From NCBI GenBank assembly GCA_032622095.1, contig CP136067.1:179522556-179586555 (forward strand): a DNA stretch of 64,000 bases, given 5' to 3'. The position numbers and the translations under genes are program-made. This document shows, piece by piece, positions 12,009-25,608 of the stretch (its first letter is position 1; every line of letters starts with the position of its first letter). The stretch is from Siphonodentalium dalli (Eukaryota; Mollusca; Scaphopoda; Gadilida; Siphonodentaliidae). Under the pieces are notes generated by a model that saw only the letters and a list, made by a program, of their open reading frames with translations, had not been told where the DNA came from and did not search any database.

Positions 12009-12384
12009 TCTCATATATATTTTGAAGACCTCTGTTTGTCTGTCTGTATGTATGTCATTAATACAAATCTACGATTCTCGACCGATCGGGACGAAACTTG
12101 GTACGTGTGTGTAGTTTGACCAGGCGGTCGTCGTTGTTGTATTGGCGAGCCCGTGCGGCGCCCGCTTCGCGCATGCGCAGACGAGATCTCGGAAACGGGT
12201 GGAGCTATCGACTTGAAATTTGCTATGTGAATGTATCTTGCCCCGGATACGAATTGTATCGGGTCGCCGAGCCCGTGCGACGCCAGCTTCGCGCATGCAC
12301 AGACCAGATTTCGGAAACGGGTGGAGCTATCGACTTGAAATTTGATTTTTGAATAGCCCGGACAACGTCGGGCTCATCGGCTAG
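12009..12384 (+). mobile_element. Helitron-like unit 1
   Basis: 376 bp, two internal ~125-bp repeats. 5' TCTCATATATA, then a (TGTC/TGTA)n microsatellite, and 3' hairpin + CTAG at 12381-12384. Confidence 0.8.
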
Positions 12385-13012
12385 TCTCATATATATTTTG
12401 AAGACCTCTGTTTGTCTGTCTGTCTGTATGTCTGTCTGTCATTGATACAAATCTACGATTCTCGACCAATCGGGACGAAACTTGGTACGTTTGTGTAGTT
12501 TGACCAGGCGGTCGTCGTTGTCGTATTGGCGAGCCCGTGCGGCGCCCGCTTCGCGCATGCGCAGACGAGATCTCGGAAACGGGTGGAGCTATCGACTTGA
12601 AATTTGCTACGTGAATGTATCTTGCCCCGGATACGAATTTTATCGGGTCGCCGAGCCCGTGCGACGCCAGCTTCGCGCATGCGCAGACGAGATCTCGGAA
12701 ACGGGTGGAGCTATCGCCTTGACATTTGGTATGTGAATGTATCTTGCCGCGGATTCGAATTTTATCGTGTCGCCGAGCCCGTGCGATGCCAACTTCGCGC
12801 ATGCGCAGACGAGATCTCGGAAACGGGTGGAGCTATCGACTTGAAATTTGGTATGTGAATGTATCTTGCCCCGGATACGAATTTTATCGGGTCGTCGAGC
12901 CCGTGCGACGCCAGCTTCGCGCATGCGCAGACCAGATCTCGGAAACGGGTAGAGCTATCGACTTGAAATTTGGTTTTTGAATAGCCCGGACAACGTCGGG
13001 CTCATCGGCTAG
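12385..13012 (+). mobile_element. Helitron-like unit 2
   Basis: 628 bp, four internal ~125-bp repeats, CTAG at 13009-13012. Confidence 0.8.
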
Positions 13013-13397
13013 TCTCATATATATTTTTGAAGACCTCTGTTTGTTTGTCTGTATCTATGTTTGTCTGTCATTTATACAAATCTACGATTCTCGACCGATC
13101 GGGACGAAACTTGGTACGTGTGTGTAGTTTGACCAGGCGGTGGACGTTGTCGCATTGGCGAGCCCGTGCGGCGCCCGCTTCGCGCATGCGCAGACGAGAT
13201 CTCGGAAACTGGTGGAGCTATCGACTTGAAATTTGGTATGTGAATGTATCTTGCCCCGGATACGAATTTTATCGGGTCGTCGAGCCCGTGCGACGCCAGC
13301 TTCACGCATGCGCAGACCAGATCTCGGAAACGGGTAGAGCTATCGACTTGAAATTTGGTTTTTGAATAGCCCGGACAACGTCGGGCTCATCGGCTAG
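13013..13397 (+). mobile_element. Helitron-like unit 3
   Basis: 385 bp, two internal repeats, CTAG at 13394-13397. Shares the 'gcggtggacgttgtcgcatt' variant with unit 4, so units 3 and 4 are the closest pair. Confidence 0.8.
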
Positions 13398-14055
13398 TCT
13401 CTATATATTTTTGAAGACCTCTGTTTGTTTGTCTGTATGTATGTTTGTCTGTCATTTATACAAATCTACGATTCTCGACCGATCGGGACGAAACTTGGTA
13501 CGTGTGTGTAATTTGACCAGGCGGTGGACGTTGTCGCATTGGCGAGCCCGTGCGGCGCCCGCTTCGCGCATGCGCAGACGAGATCTCGGAAACTGGTGGA
13601 GCTATCGACTTGAAATTTGCTATGTGAATGTATCTTGCCCCGGATACGAATTTTATCGGGTCCCCGAGCCCGTGCGATGCCAGCTTCGCGCATGCGCAGA
13701 CCAGATCTCGGAAACGGGTGGAGCTATCGACTTGAAATTTGGTATGTGAATGTATCTTGCCCCGGATACGAATTTTATCTGGTCGCCGAGCCCATGCGAC
13801 GCCAGCTTCGCGCATGCGCAGACGAGATCTCGGAAACGGGTGAGCTATCGACTTGAAATTTGGTATGTGAATGTATCTTGCCCCGGATACGAATTTTATC
13901 GGGTCGCCGAGCCCGTGCGACGCCAGCTTCGCGCATGCGCAGACCAGATCTCGGAAACGGGTAGAGCTATCGACTTGAAATTTCGGGCTGGGTAGAGCTA
14001 TCGACTTGAAATTTGGTTTTTTAATAGCCCGGACAACGTCGGGCTCATCGGCTAG
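13398..14055 (+). mobile_element. Helitron-like unit 4
   Basis: 658 bp, about 4-5 internal repeats, the last partly duplicated ('gggctgggtagagctatcga'). Ends CTAG at 14052-14055, followed by host T. Confidence 0.8.
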
Positions 14056-14762
14056 TATGATATATTTGTGCTGTACAACAAACTGTGTGCGAACAGGAGT
14101 CCAACCGTGGGTAACACGGTTGAATGGCATTTCAATGGTTAAAGTTTATAACCATAGTAGAACTACGTCCGAGTAAACCTTTCATTAACCTTCCGTGACC
14201 TCGCTCAAAATGACTCTATTTTTAAAACGTAGCACCTCGCGATGAAAACAATTTGATACTTTCGATTCAATTGAATATTATACTCACAAATGCGATAAAA
14301 ACGAACATTTGATTCGATGGAAATCACATCCAGATCAACAAATTGAACATATATTTCAAGAAATAGACGTAACAAACTCGAACAAACGGTGAATTTCAAA
14401 ATGACTTTCGTAGTTTCATGTTGACTGTCCGGCGGAGAAAAAAAAATGTCCCGCAATTTGTTATATTTACATTCATTAAAATTCGTATTCCCAAATACAT
14501 TCATGCTGTTTATTTATGGCTGTTTCATTACAGTTTATTGTGAATTGGCTACACTGATGTCATATTCGTACAATTGAGTGTTGACCTAATTCAATGTATC
14601 AATACGCCTGATCAGTTGTGATAGTGTACGTCGATGTACCGCCAAGTGTGGGGAACACAGCGGGGATGATTGAGAATGGTGCGACAGAATCGTGTTAATT
14701 TAAGTGGATTTATTTCGATTTCATAGAATTTTTTGCTCCTGTACCGGTCATGGTGTGAACAA
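14056..14762. other. Intron DNA without recognised features
   Basis: AT-rich. No coding segment or repeat recognised. Confidence 0.55.
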
Positions 14763-14904
14763 AATACACACGTATTGTATCTGAATACCAAATTTACACC
14801 ACTCGTGGGATTGATGATTTACTTCACGAGCGTTATCGAGTGTGATAAATCATCAATCCCACTCGTGGTGTAAATTTGGTATTCAGAAACACTACGTGTG
14901 TATT
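14763..14904. repeat. ~140-bp foldback element
   Basis: Two ~58-bp arms in inverted orientation (aatacacacgtattgtatct... and ...taaatttggtattcag..acgtgtgtatt) around a ~23-bp loop. Snap-back MITE-like. It resembles the elements at 16312 and 28990 in size and in the 'actcgtg' type core. The following 14905-15507 holds nothing recognised. Confidence 0.75.
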
Positions 14905-15507
14905 CTATATATCTATCTTTTACATGTACGCATAACGAATTACATATGACGGTACAGCCAGCAATCGATTGGCACACACAACCATTACCTCATATCGCTC
15001 CCACTGCTGGCATATTGGAAATCGAGTTTACATGACCCGAAAGCCCTTGGTGGTAATCCCATTACATTGGTAGAAAAAATGTGCCCGACCTTCAACAACT
15101 GAGCAAACATGGCCCGTAAATATATACCTAAATAGGCAGTTGAGATTGCTGTCATGATCGTATGATAGACGGAACGGAAGTACTTCCCTGCCTGTTGCGT
15201 AATAATCAGCAGTGAACCTAATTAATTCATGACTGAAAATCTTTTTCACAAAATGTCATTACGACTCTCACAAGGAAACTCGGGATATGATTTAATCTAA
15301 CATGCGAACAAAGAGTATCCGTCACCAGTTCCGTGCCAACAATAAAACGCTATAAATACAAGGAATACTTATATACGGTCTCTACATGTCTCGGAAAACA
15401 TTGAAGACAACAAGGATTCCTTTTTATTATACGCTTGCCTATAAAATAGCGGAAAATTACCGAAACGTAGATCGTCGTATGTATCTCTTGGAAGCCACCG
15501 TGGAATA

Positions 15508-16195
15508 CGAGTTCGTTATTTCACTGTAGCTTTCGTTATTTCACTGTAGCTTTCGATATTTCACTGTAGATTTCGTTATTTCACTGTAGCATTCGTTATT
15601 CCACGGTAGCTTTCGTTATTTCACTGTAGCTTTCGTTATTTCACTGTAGATTTCGATATTTCACTGTAGATTTCGTAATTTACTGTAGCTTTCGCTATTT
15701 CACTGTAGCTTTCGTTATTTCACTGTAGCTTTCGTTATTTCACTGTAGCTTTCGTTATTTCACGGTAGATTTCGTTATTTACTATACCTTTCGCTATTTC
15801 ACTGTGGCTTTCGTTATTTCACTGTAGATTTCGTTATTTCACTGTAGCTTTCGTATTCCACGGTAGATTTCGTTATTTCACTGTATCTTTCGCTATTTCA
15901 CTGTAGCTTTCGTTATTTAACTGTAGATGTATATCTTGGAAGCCACCGCGGAATACGAGTTCGTTATTTCACTGTAGCTTTCGTTATTTCACTGTAGCTT
16001 TCGTTATTTCACTGTATATTTCGTTATTTCACTGTAGCTTTCGTTATTTCACGGTAGATTTCGTTATTTACTGTAGCTTTCGCTATTTCACTGTAGCTTT
16101 TCACTGTAGCTTTCGTTATTTCACTGTAGCTTTCGTTATTTCACTGTAGATTTCGTTATTTCACTATAGCTTTTGTTATTTCACGATAGCTTGTA
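15508..16195. repeat. 20-bp satellite (tttcgttatttcactgtagc)n
   Basis: About 33 imperfect copies of a 20-bp unit with scattered 1-bp deletions. The 'atcttggaagccaccg.ggaatacgag' motif before the array (~15485) recurs inside it (~15932), so the array itself was partly duplicated. No spacers, so not CRISPR. Confidence 0.95.
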
Positions 16196-16311
16196 CAAGA
16201 CAGTTGTTTCTTTCCGACCGTTTTTTTTAATTTCTTGTACTAATACATGTAAAAGTGAAAATGCAAAATTTAGCAACTTTCAGCTTTAATAAGGCGCATA
16301 TACATGTAGTA

Positions 16312-16480
16312 AAAAGAATACCTACAGTTTTTGTTTGAATACCTGAAACATCTCATTCGTGTCTGGAAAGAAAATCGAATTTTCACTCGCGGCTGCAATC
16401 GTGAAAATTCGATATTTCTCCGGAGACACTAATGATATATTTCGGTATTCAAACAAAAACTGCAGGTACATGTATTCTTT
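16312..16480. repeat. ~170-bp foldback element
   Basis: Arms begin cctacagtttttgtttgaat and end with the inverse attcaaacaaaaactgcagg. The interior pairs as well (tctcattcgtgtctgg / ccggagacactaatgat). Confidence 0.75.
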
Positions 16481-16775
16481 ATTTCTTCGGCGTGTTAGTA
16501 TTCTCCTGTTATGGTGAACTGAAGATCGCCAAAAGTTGAGTATATGAAATAAGTGCATTTATCGAACTAATTTGACCTCCGGAAAGTCCCACTTAATTTT
16601 CGAACCCCACATTACATTATATAATATATATGCCATAGTATATACCATTTGAAAGAGGAAGCTCCAAAGCATTGTATTTTAAACTTATTCGATGTAATAA
16701 ACTGTGAACATGTGTTTTTGTTGAGAAACCGACGTCTGGTCTGTGCTGAAGTTTCAAAACAAAGTCTATTACGTT

Positions 16776-16835
16776 CAATGGAAAGGGAATAACTATATAT
16801 ATTTCGATATAGAGTTATTCCCCTTTCATTGGAAA
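16776..16835. repeat. Short palindrome
   Basis: ttcaatggaaagggaataac pairs with gttattcccctttcattgga around an AT-rich loop. Function unknown. 16836-17579 shows no further feature. Confidence 0.7.
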
Positions 16836-17579
16836 TAAACTTTTGTTTGAATTCTGTTGCATTCTGGGAGCCATAACGGGGGAAATGATTTTATGATCTC
16901 AGCTATTGTCTAATACTCTATGGGCAGCTTCTGGGACACAGACGTTCCAAATGGTGATGAATTATAGCATCTTAATAATATTTTATGGCATAGATTGTCA
17001 CTAAAACCGTATATCAAGACACAATAAAAAAAATCGGCGACTCGAAAATTAAGTGGGCCTTTAAAGACCGAAATAATGGAAGACAAATACGGATAATATA
17101 ATTACTAATACGAGAAACTATATATAAAACTGGAACTCCAACAAAATCAATAAAATCGTCGTTTACTATCATGCTACTCATGTTGTTTTTGCTGCTGAGG
17201 AACTGCCATTGATCCAATTACTAAACGCGCATTGAAGACAAACGTCATTTGTTGCTCGAAAAGCTGACAAGTGAGGGCGAAATTTGAAAAGCTAAAACGA
17301 ACATACGATTAGATGAACACAACCTTCTAAGCAAAAATCGCATTGAGAATTTGGCTATTCTCGTTCATAATTTGGCAGAAAAATAGTTAAACATATGATA
17401 TTAACCAGGGGCACTGAATTAACAACCGTGAAGGCAACGGTAAATGAAACTGTCAATGACACCGAATGTCAACTTGGGGAGGCGTTTATTTTATGCTGAG
17501 CAGTCAATATAATGATAAATATGATGGAAAGTCAAACCGTTTCAGTAAAGGGATTGTATTGTGTAGATGAAATTATTTT

Positions 17580-18035
17580 CTTTTCAACGTTTCTCCAATA
17601 AATGTGGGCTGCATGTTGTGCCGATGGATTCAAATGTGAAATCCAAGATGGCTGCTACCGGCCATGTTTTTTTTTGGTAAGAATTCCGGAAAAATTGTAC
17701 AGCTTCCATCTAGAGGTCACCCCGAAAAATCATATGAAGTGTGTTGACGATCGAAAGAGAATGTGGTCTGTAGAATGTGCCGAAGAGTAACATTAAAAAG
17801 AGGGTTTTCAGCGAAATTCGGCAAAATTTTATGGCTCCCATCTCGTGGTTACCCCGAATATAAATACGAAGTTTGCTGGCGATCGCATGAGGGATGTGGT
17901 CTGCATGCAGGGTGTACCAACGGATATAGTCATGCAAAGAGTAACATTAAATATGGCTGCCTGTGGCCATGTTTTTCATGGAAAATCGTTCAAATTCGAT
18001 AGCTCCCATCTAGAGGTGATCCAAAATATGCCTGT
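17580..18035 (+). repeat. Degenerate ~130-bp tandem repeat, 'tagaggtcaccccgaa' family
   Basis: Three diverged monomers each carrying 'aagatggctg', 'ccatgtttttcat', 'agctcccatctagaggt' and 'gcatgagggatgtggtctg'. The same family recurs at 49860-50500 and, reversed, at 62890-63620. Likely the interior of a Helitron-like element. Short open frames here are not genes. Confidence 0.75.
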
Positions 18036-18549
18036 AAATTTAAGGCGATAACACCCGTATATAGGTCCAACTCGATCCTAATCGCTTCGGAAAATTCGAC
18101 CAAAAAGTATAGATACCAGGCCGATGATAGTTAGATGTGTTCCACATGATAACAAACACGAACTCTATGGCAAAACGAATTCGAACACTGAAACACTTTT
18201 AACTATTTCTGTTTATGATGGTTTTAACAGATGTGACTATTTTGACAGCAACCCGTCGCGAAGGCTATCCGTATCTTTAAACCTTTTTGACGTTCGGGTT
18301 TCCCCGTATAGGCGTATACCTAATAGTTTATAGAATTTCCATTCATCACAGTCAATAGATCTTCCGACAGTTGGAGCTATCGCAGGTGGTGCCACTAACA
18401 AAATCTAATAGACAAGCGATTTATGAATGTTTTATTTACTAAGAATGGATTTCTCGCCTAATGCCGACAACTCATTTGTTTCGTGTGACAGATTCTCCAA
18501 CAGAAAACAATTATCTGAGAGGACGCAAATGTGACTCTTGAGAAATTAA
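18036..18549. other. Intron DNA without recognised features
   Basis: No repeat or coding segment recognised apart from scattered short open frames. Confidence 0.5.
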
Positions 18550-19321
18550 AGGGGGACTGTACACTAAATCCAGCCATTTATGGGACCATCTCCTTTTATA
18601 CTAAACTGAATATATGCAACAAACGAATGACTTTAAAGGTACGGTTGGCCTTGGCGTGGGTATCATGCGAAAATATTTCCACCCGTCAAAAACCGCCACA
18701 AACAGAAAGAACATCAAAATGTAGACATACTTTGTCCGTATACAAATAAGAAATATCGCATAAACAGTATGTTATTGTAATACCTTTGACCATTGTTATG
18801 TAAACAAAAGCATAAAAAGTTACTTTTCTGGTGTTTGTTTATATTATGATGGTAAACATAAAGAGCGTTCTTTGTTGGTGAATTCCTGATATGGAACGAA
18901 TAAAGAATGTTTATGCCATTTGTGTGTGATTAGCCAGCAGCATTGTGCTGTCTTCTGTAACACAATCAGGCTCTTGCTTAGGTAAAATATAGTAAATCGT
19001 TATGATAACATGCGATGGTCATGGTATATATGAACGAACTGTATGCGTTTTAATGTTTTTCTGTTTACGCTGATTGGAACAAATATGAATATTTTCGACA
19101 ACTAAGGCCTCACGTACCTTTAAGCCATGGATTAGGGCAAATAACACTCATGTGTTCCATGAACGAAGTACACAACGCGGTAATTTTAATGAAAATGTGT
19201 TAATGACTCGAATCACATGAGTGTATATTGCACTAATCCATGGTTCAAACTCCTTCATTTGTGCATATATTCTGTTGAGTATAAAAGGAGATGGTCCCAT
19301 AAATGGCCGGATTTAGTGTAT
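18550..19321. mobile_element. Outer MITE F9, disrupted by an F2 insertion
   Basis: Left end TTAA|AGGGGGACTGTACACTAAATCC-like at 18546. The right end is its inverse (ggccggatttagtgta) at ~19305-19321. The arms share 'gggaccatctccttttata' in inverted orientation. The F2 MITE (18637-19119) sits inside. The right end of another copy is at 28755-28850. Confidence 0.7.
18637..19119 (+). mobile_element. TTAA-flanked MITE F2, copy 1 (nested)
   Basis: TTAA at 18633-18636 and 19120-19123. Left AGGTACGGTTGGCC, right GGCCTCACGTACCT (inverted, imperfect). Internal landmark 'gagcgttctttgttgg'. Other copies at 31438, 33128 and 39103. Confidence 0.85.
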
Positions 19322-19368
19322 TACCTAAATATAATACATGACCGACTAAGAGGCAAATCTATGGTTAA

Positions 19369-19589
19369 CCCTTTCATGACGGGGTTGCGCTGGTGCAGCA
19401 ATAAAGATCCATCGCCAATGCATTCTATTATAGGGAGCATCGCATATACAATGGAATGCTCTGCCTTACAAGGTCAATTTAAATATTTTTAGGCCAATGT
19501 ATTGCCTTATATATGCGAGGCTCCCTATGGGAGAAAATGCATTGGCACAGGGTTTCGAAAAATTTCAGGAAGCTCCAGTCATGCAAGGG
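19369..19589. mobile_element. MITE F5, copy 2
   Basis: TTAA at 19365-19368. The right flank is TCAA, a one-base decayed TTAA. Termini CCCTTTCATGACGGG and AGCTCCAGTCATGCAAGGG. Confidence 0.65.
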
Positions 19590-19768
19590 TCAACCGAGGA
19601 ACGATACGGCAGTAACTCAAATATCTTGTTATACATTGTTACCATAATATATTAAAATGTAATTTTTCTTTTAAGATTTCTTATTATACAATGTATTATA
19701 CGCTCGTATATGGTGTCAAAATAGATTGATAATTACACATACTTCCAGCACCGATTATATAGACTTAT

Positions 19769-21655
19769 ACCATGATCTGCTATGGTTCTATAATACTAAC
19801 GATAGCTAGTTGTACCATGATCTGCTATGGTTCTATAATACTAACGATAGCTACTTATACCATGCTCTGCTATGGTTCTATAATACTAACGATAGCTAGT
19901 TATACCATGATCTGCTATCGTTCTATAATACTAACGATAGCTAGTTATACCATGATCTGCTATGGTTCTATAATACTAACGATAGCTAGTTATACCATGA
20001 TCTGCTATGGTTCTATAATACTAACGATAGCTAGTTATACCATGATCTGCTATGGTTCTATAATACTAACGATAGCTAGTTATACCATGATCTGCTATGG
20101 TTCTATAATACTAACGATAGCTAGTTATACCATGATCTGCTATGGTTCTATAATACTAACGATAGCTAGTTATACCATGCTCTGCTATGGTTCTATAATA
20201 CTAACGATAGCTAGTTATACCATGATCTGCTATGGTTCTATAATACTAACGATAGCTAGTTATACTATGATCTGCTATGGTTCTATAATACTAACGATAG
20301 CTAGTTATACCACGAACTGCTATGGTTCTATAATACCAACGATAGCTAGTTATACCATGATCTGCTATGGTTCTATAATACTAACGATAGCTAGTTATAC
20401 CATGATCTGCTATGGTTCTATAATACTAACGATAGCTAGTTATACCATGATCTGATATGGTTCTATAATACTAACGATAGCTACTTATACCATGATCTGC
20501 TATGGTTCTATAATACTAACGATAGCTAGTTATACCATGATCTGCTATGGTTCTATAATACTAACGATAGCTAGTTATACCATGATCTGCCATGGTTCTA
20601 TAATACTAACGATAGCTAGTTATACCATGATCTGCTATGGTTCTATAATACTAACGATAGCTAGATATACCATGATCTGCTATGGTTCTATAATACTAAC
20701 GATAGCTAGTTATACCATGATCTGATATGGTTCTATAATACTAACGATAGCTACTTATACCATGATCTGCTATGGTTCTATAATACTAACGATAGCTAGT
20801 TATACCATGATCTGCTATGGTTCTATAATACTAACGATAGCTAGTTATACCATGATCTGCCATGGTTCTATAATACTAACGATAGCTAGTTATACCATGA
20901 TCTGCTATGGTTCTATAATACTAACGATAGCTAGTTATACCATGATCTGCTATGGTTCTATAATACTAACGATAGCTAGTTATACCATGATCTGCTATGG
21001 TTCTATAATACTAACGATAGCTAGTTATACCATGATCTGCTATGGTTCTATAATACTAACGATAGCTAGTTATACCATGATCTGCTATGGTTCTATAATA
21101 CTAACGATAGCTACTTATACCATGATCTGCTATGGTTCTATAATACTAACGATAGCTAGTTATACCATGATCTGCTATGGTTCTATAATACTAACGATAG
21201 CTAGTTATACCATGATCTGCCATGGTTATATAATACTAACGATAGCTAGTTATGCCATGATCTGCTATGGTTCTATAATACTAACGATAGCTAGTTATAC
21301 CATGATCTGCTATGGTTCTATAATACTAACGATAGCTAGTTATACCATGATCTGCCATGGTTCTATAATACTAACGATAGCTAGTTATACCATGATCTGC
21401 TATGGTTCTATAATACTAACGATAGCTAGTTATACCATGATCTGCTATGGTTCTATAATACTAACGATAGCTAGTTATACCATGATCTGCTATGGTTCTA
21501 TAATACTAACGATAGCTAGTTATACCATGATCTGCTATGGTTCTATAATACTAATGATAGCTAGGTATACCATGATCTGATATGGTTCTATAATACTAAC
21601 GATAGCTAGTTATACCATGATCTGCTATGGTTCTATAATACTAATGATAGCTAGT
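19769..21655. repeat. 45-bp satellite, ~42 copies, with higher-order structure
   Basis: Highly uniform 45-bp monomer (taccatgatctgctatggtt, then ctataatactaacgatagct, then agtta). Variants marking tctgATatgg and ctaCttatac recur 270 bp apart (20451 and 20721), i.e. six monomers, so blocks were copied recently. As 45 is divisible by three, one frame stays open as a 15-residue repeat. TGC-to-TGA changes break it three times, with no sign of coding constraint. Confidence 0.97.
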
Positions 21656-22137
21656 TAAATTTGCAGTTTAAAAAAGTACAAACGATGATTATTGAGAACG
21701 CTTTTTGGCGACGGAAGCAGGGACGCTTTTTAGGAAGAGACGATTATTATAATTTTTGCTAGGCTGACAAATATCCAAACCATGTTTAAACTTTCTCTTT
21801 TGAAAGTCGATATCTGACGATCAAAACCTATTAATGTGATCATGTGTGCGATCTAATTAGTTTATGGTATAGAACATGTACATATGGTGGTTTTATGCTG
21901 TCAAATCTGACATTGCATCTTTAATCTCTTCATGATATGTTAAAATAAAGAGCGGCAGTGTCACCAATGTTCGAAATATAGAAACCAGCTGGAAAACTTT
22001 AAGATAATTTTCAGAGTATACAAGATTAAAGATGTTTATTGCAATACACTACAGTGAGCAGTTACTCACTGACAATGATAATTAAATAAATAATATAATA
22101 TATAATATAATATTAAAAAATTATAAATATATAATTA
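21656..22137. other. Intron DNA with a dispersed repeat
   Basis: Within it, 21780-21920 is homologous to 54510-54640 (shared 'ctaattagtttatggta' and 'catatggtggttttatg' segments). Rest unrecognised, AT-rich near 22080-22137. Confidence 0.55.
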
Positions 22138-22509
22138 CTATAAGGGTGACCCGACTTCGTCCGGGCTGTTTCCCCTCTGCTTTCATCCATCGAAAGGCGC
22201 GATTTGACCTTGAATTTACCATTTTTAAGGTCAAGGTCAGGTCGGGGTCACGATTTAACCCGTCTAAAACACTCCCCGACAAAAGCACCCCTGAGTATCT
22301 AATTTCGTCGAAATCCCGTAGAAAGGCGCGATTTGACCTTGAATTGACCATTTCGAAGGTCAAGGTCAGGTCGGGGTCACGATTTGACCCGTCCAAAACA
22401 CTCCCCGGACAAAAGTATCCCTAGGTATCAAATGTCGAAATCCGTCCGACAGTTTTCCCGGCCATTGCTAACAAACAAACAAACATAAGTCCCAAACTAT
22501 ATAGTAGAC
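22138..22509 (-). mobile_element. Helitron-like unit, minus strand (array 2, unit c)
   Basis: Read on the minus strand: starts TCTACTATATAGTTTGGG, then a (TTTG)n run, then two ~130-bp internal repeats ('gaaaggcgcgatttgacctt' and 'gtcaaggtcaggtcggggtc'). It ends with hairpin AGCCCGGACGAAGTCGGGT near 22140-22170, closely matching the 3' hairpin of array 1. The exact end is uncertain. Confidence 0.65.
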
Positions 22510-23619
22510 TAGCAGATTAGCCCGCCACTGGCGGGATTGGTCTCATGGCTTTGATCAATCAATTAATTTTGTTTTCAAGGTAACCCCGTACAGGCACGCC
22601 GACAGCATGCTATCATATAACCCGACAAAAATATTCCCCGTCCCGAGTCGACCATACATAACAAATTTCTCGTCGATGTCACCGCTGACGACCGAGATAT
22701 CGCCCAAGGTCATCTGTGGGTATCCGTTTCAAGGTCAAGGTCACCTCAGGTGGACAAACTGACCCGATGAAAATCTCCCCCGTCCCTTGGAAGCCCTAAG
22801 TACGAAATTAGATATCCCCAGTTTCCAAAAGCAAAAGATATCAGGTAGAACTGGTCAAATATGGACCCTGGTGCCCAATATGTAGCAGCTCAGAAAACAC
22901 TCGCAGAGCCCTAAAATTTATTAACATAGGATTTCCCATTTAAATCGATTTATGTCGATAAAACTCTTATTTTTCAAAATTTTAAGCTGAGACTTCGTGT
23001 GTCTGCGTGTAATACTTATATATTCTTAAAATGACAGAGTCCAACACGTAATTATGTTTTAGATGGAAGAAATTAAATTCTTTCGATGCTAATTTCCAGC
23101 GTGGACTGTGGGTTGATATTGTAAACAAATTTTTCTCAAGTGTCGTTTTGGTCCAACTATCACTTTTTCGACGGGGAGAGCTGATCCGAATAATAGCTAA
23201 GATGTATATTCATAGAATTATCGAAAGAATTTGACCGATTACGGTTCATTTTAAGAGAATCGAGTGGAGAAAACTTGGTAACTTTTTCAGCAGATACGAC
23301 AAACTGACCGGATGAAATGTTCGTAAGTGATACGTATATTCTAATGTTCAATACGTTGTGTGAATTTAGAGTTCTTCCTGTCCTTCCTGCATCGGGTCAC
23401 ACACATTTTGAGACCATTTAACCCCTCAATTAGAAGGACGGTGGCATGGCGAAGGGTGAAGGAGTGATCGGACGTTCTCGGAAGAGATGCGACGGAACTT
23501 CCTGTGGCTTTTTACCATTAGATAGCAAGTTTGGGCTCAATCGGTCGAGCCGTTTTCGAGTCTATAAAGGACATACATACACATATACGGAAGTCTCAAA
23601 ATATATAGGAGAAGCAGGT
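22510..23619 (-). mobile_element. Helitron-like unit, minus strand (array 2, unit b)
   Basis: Minus-strand start TCTCCTATATATTTTGAGAC at ~23619, the same type of start as array 1. The 3' end is hairpin CCCGCCAGTGGCGGG, then CTAATCTG and CTAG at 22510-22513. It is followed at once by the TCTACTATATA start of unit c. No Rep/helicase ORF. Confidence 0.65.
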
Positions 23620-25041
<1,422 letters not shown>

Positions 25042-25484
25042 ATTATATACATAAGCAAAGTATCGGTATATATCTGCAATATGGTCGCTATCAATTGTCG
25101 TGTCTACTTTAGCTGTAAGTTTCTCTTCTGGCAAAGAAGGCTTGGGTCATGTCGCATATTATATTAATAGTTTCCTGAATCTAAATGCTCATTATGAAAA
25201 AGAATTTATCAAAATCCGAAAGATCTAAGAAGCCACCAATCAAAGCTCAGAGAGATCCGATCAGGGAAGCCATTAAGAGTGATCAAGAAGCTCAGTGATT
25301 AAATATCGATTTTTGAATTCTGTTATTTTTTACCACCTGGAATATTTGGCGGCAAAGCAAGTATTCGACGAGCCGACCGCGACATATACTCTCGATACCA
25401 CATAGGGTTGAACAAAATGTTGATATATATCACGTTTTGTAAAATATTATACTAGAGTTGACAGTGGTTAGCATTATGTTTTGG

Positions 25485-25587
25485 TAATTAATCGATTCTG
25501 ATAACTAAAGAGTCTTTTGAAGAAAAGTTGTTGTTGTTGGAATATGATGATATGGGGACCATCGAATCGGATTGTGTACCTTTAAGT
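25485..25587 (-). repeat. Terminal fragment of MITE F1
   Basis: 'atcgattctgataactaaag', then gttgttgttg, then 'cgaatcggattgtgtacctt' + TAA: the inverse-oriented end of F1, about 100 bp left. Confidence 0.7.
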
Positions 25588-25608
25588 GGATTTGGATGTT
25601 AGATTGAC

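Larger units (their letters stand above)
12009..14055 (+). mobile_element. Head-to-tail array of four Helitron-like elements
   Basis: Four units follow one another with no spacer, each starting TCTCATATATATTTTGAAGA (TCTCTATATA in the fourth) and ending with a hairpin (AGCCCG...CGGGCT), a short spacer and CTAG. The outer junctions are A|TCTCAT and CTAG|T, the A-T insertion context of Helitrons. Units differ in the number of internal ~125-bp GC-rich tandem repeats (2, 4, 2 and about 4-5). No Rep/helicase ORF is present, so these are non-autonomous. All ORFs across the array are repeat artefacts. Confidence 0.82.

Noticed and set aside
12069-14130. Many 75-224-codon ORFs on both strands, Arg-rich
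   Set aside because: All lie in the GC-rich internal repeats of the Helitron-like array and recur on both strands with the same period.
15508-16195. CRISPR-like direct repeats
   Set aside because: 20-bp units run back to back without spacers, in a eukaryotic intron.
19772-21580. Long ORFs (227, 77 and 272 codons) of a 15-residue repeat
   Set aside because: They follow from a 45-bp satellite monomer without stops in one frame. TGA variants break it with no sign of selection.
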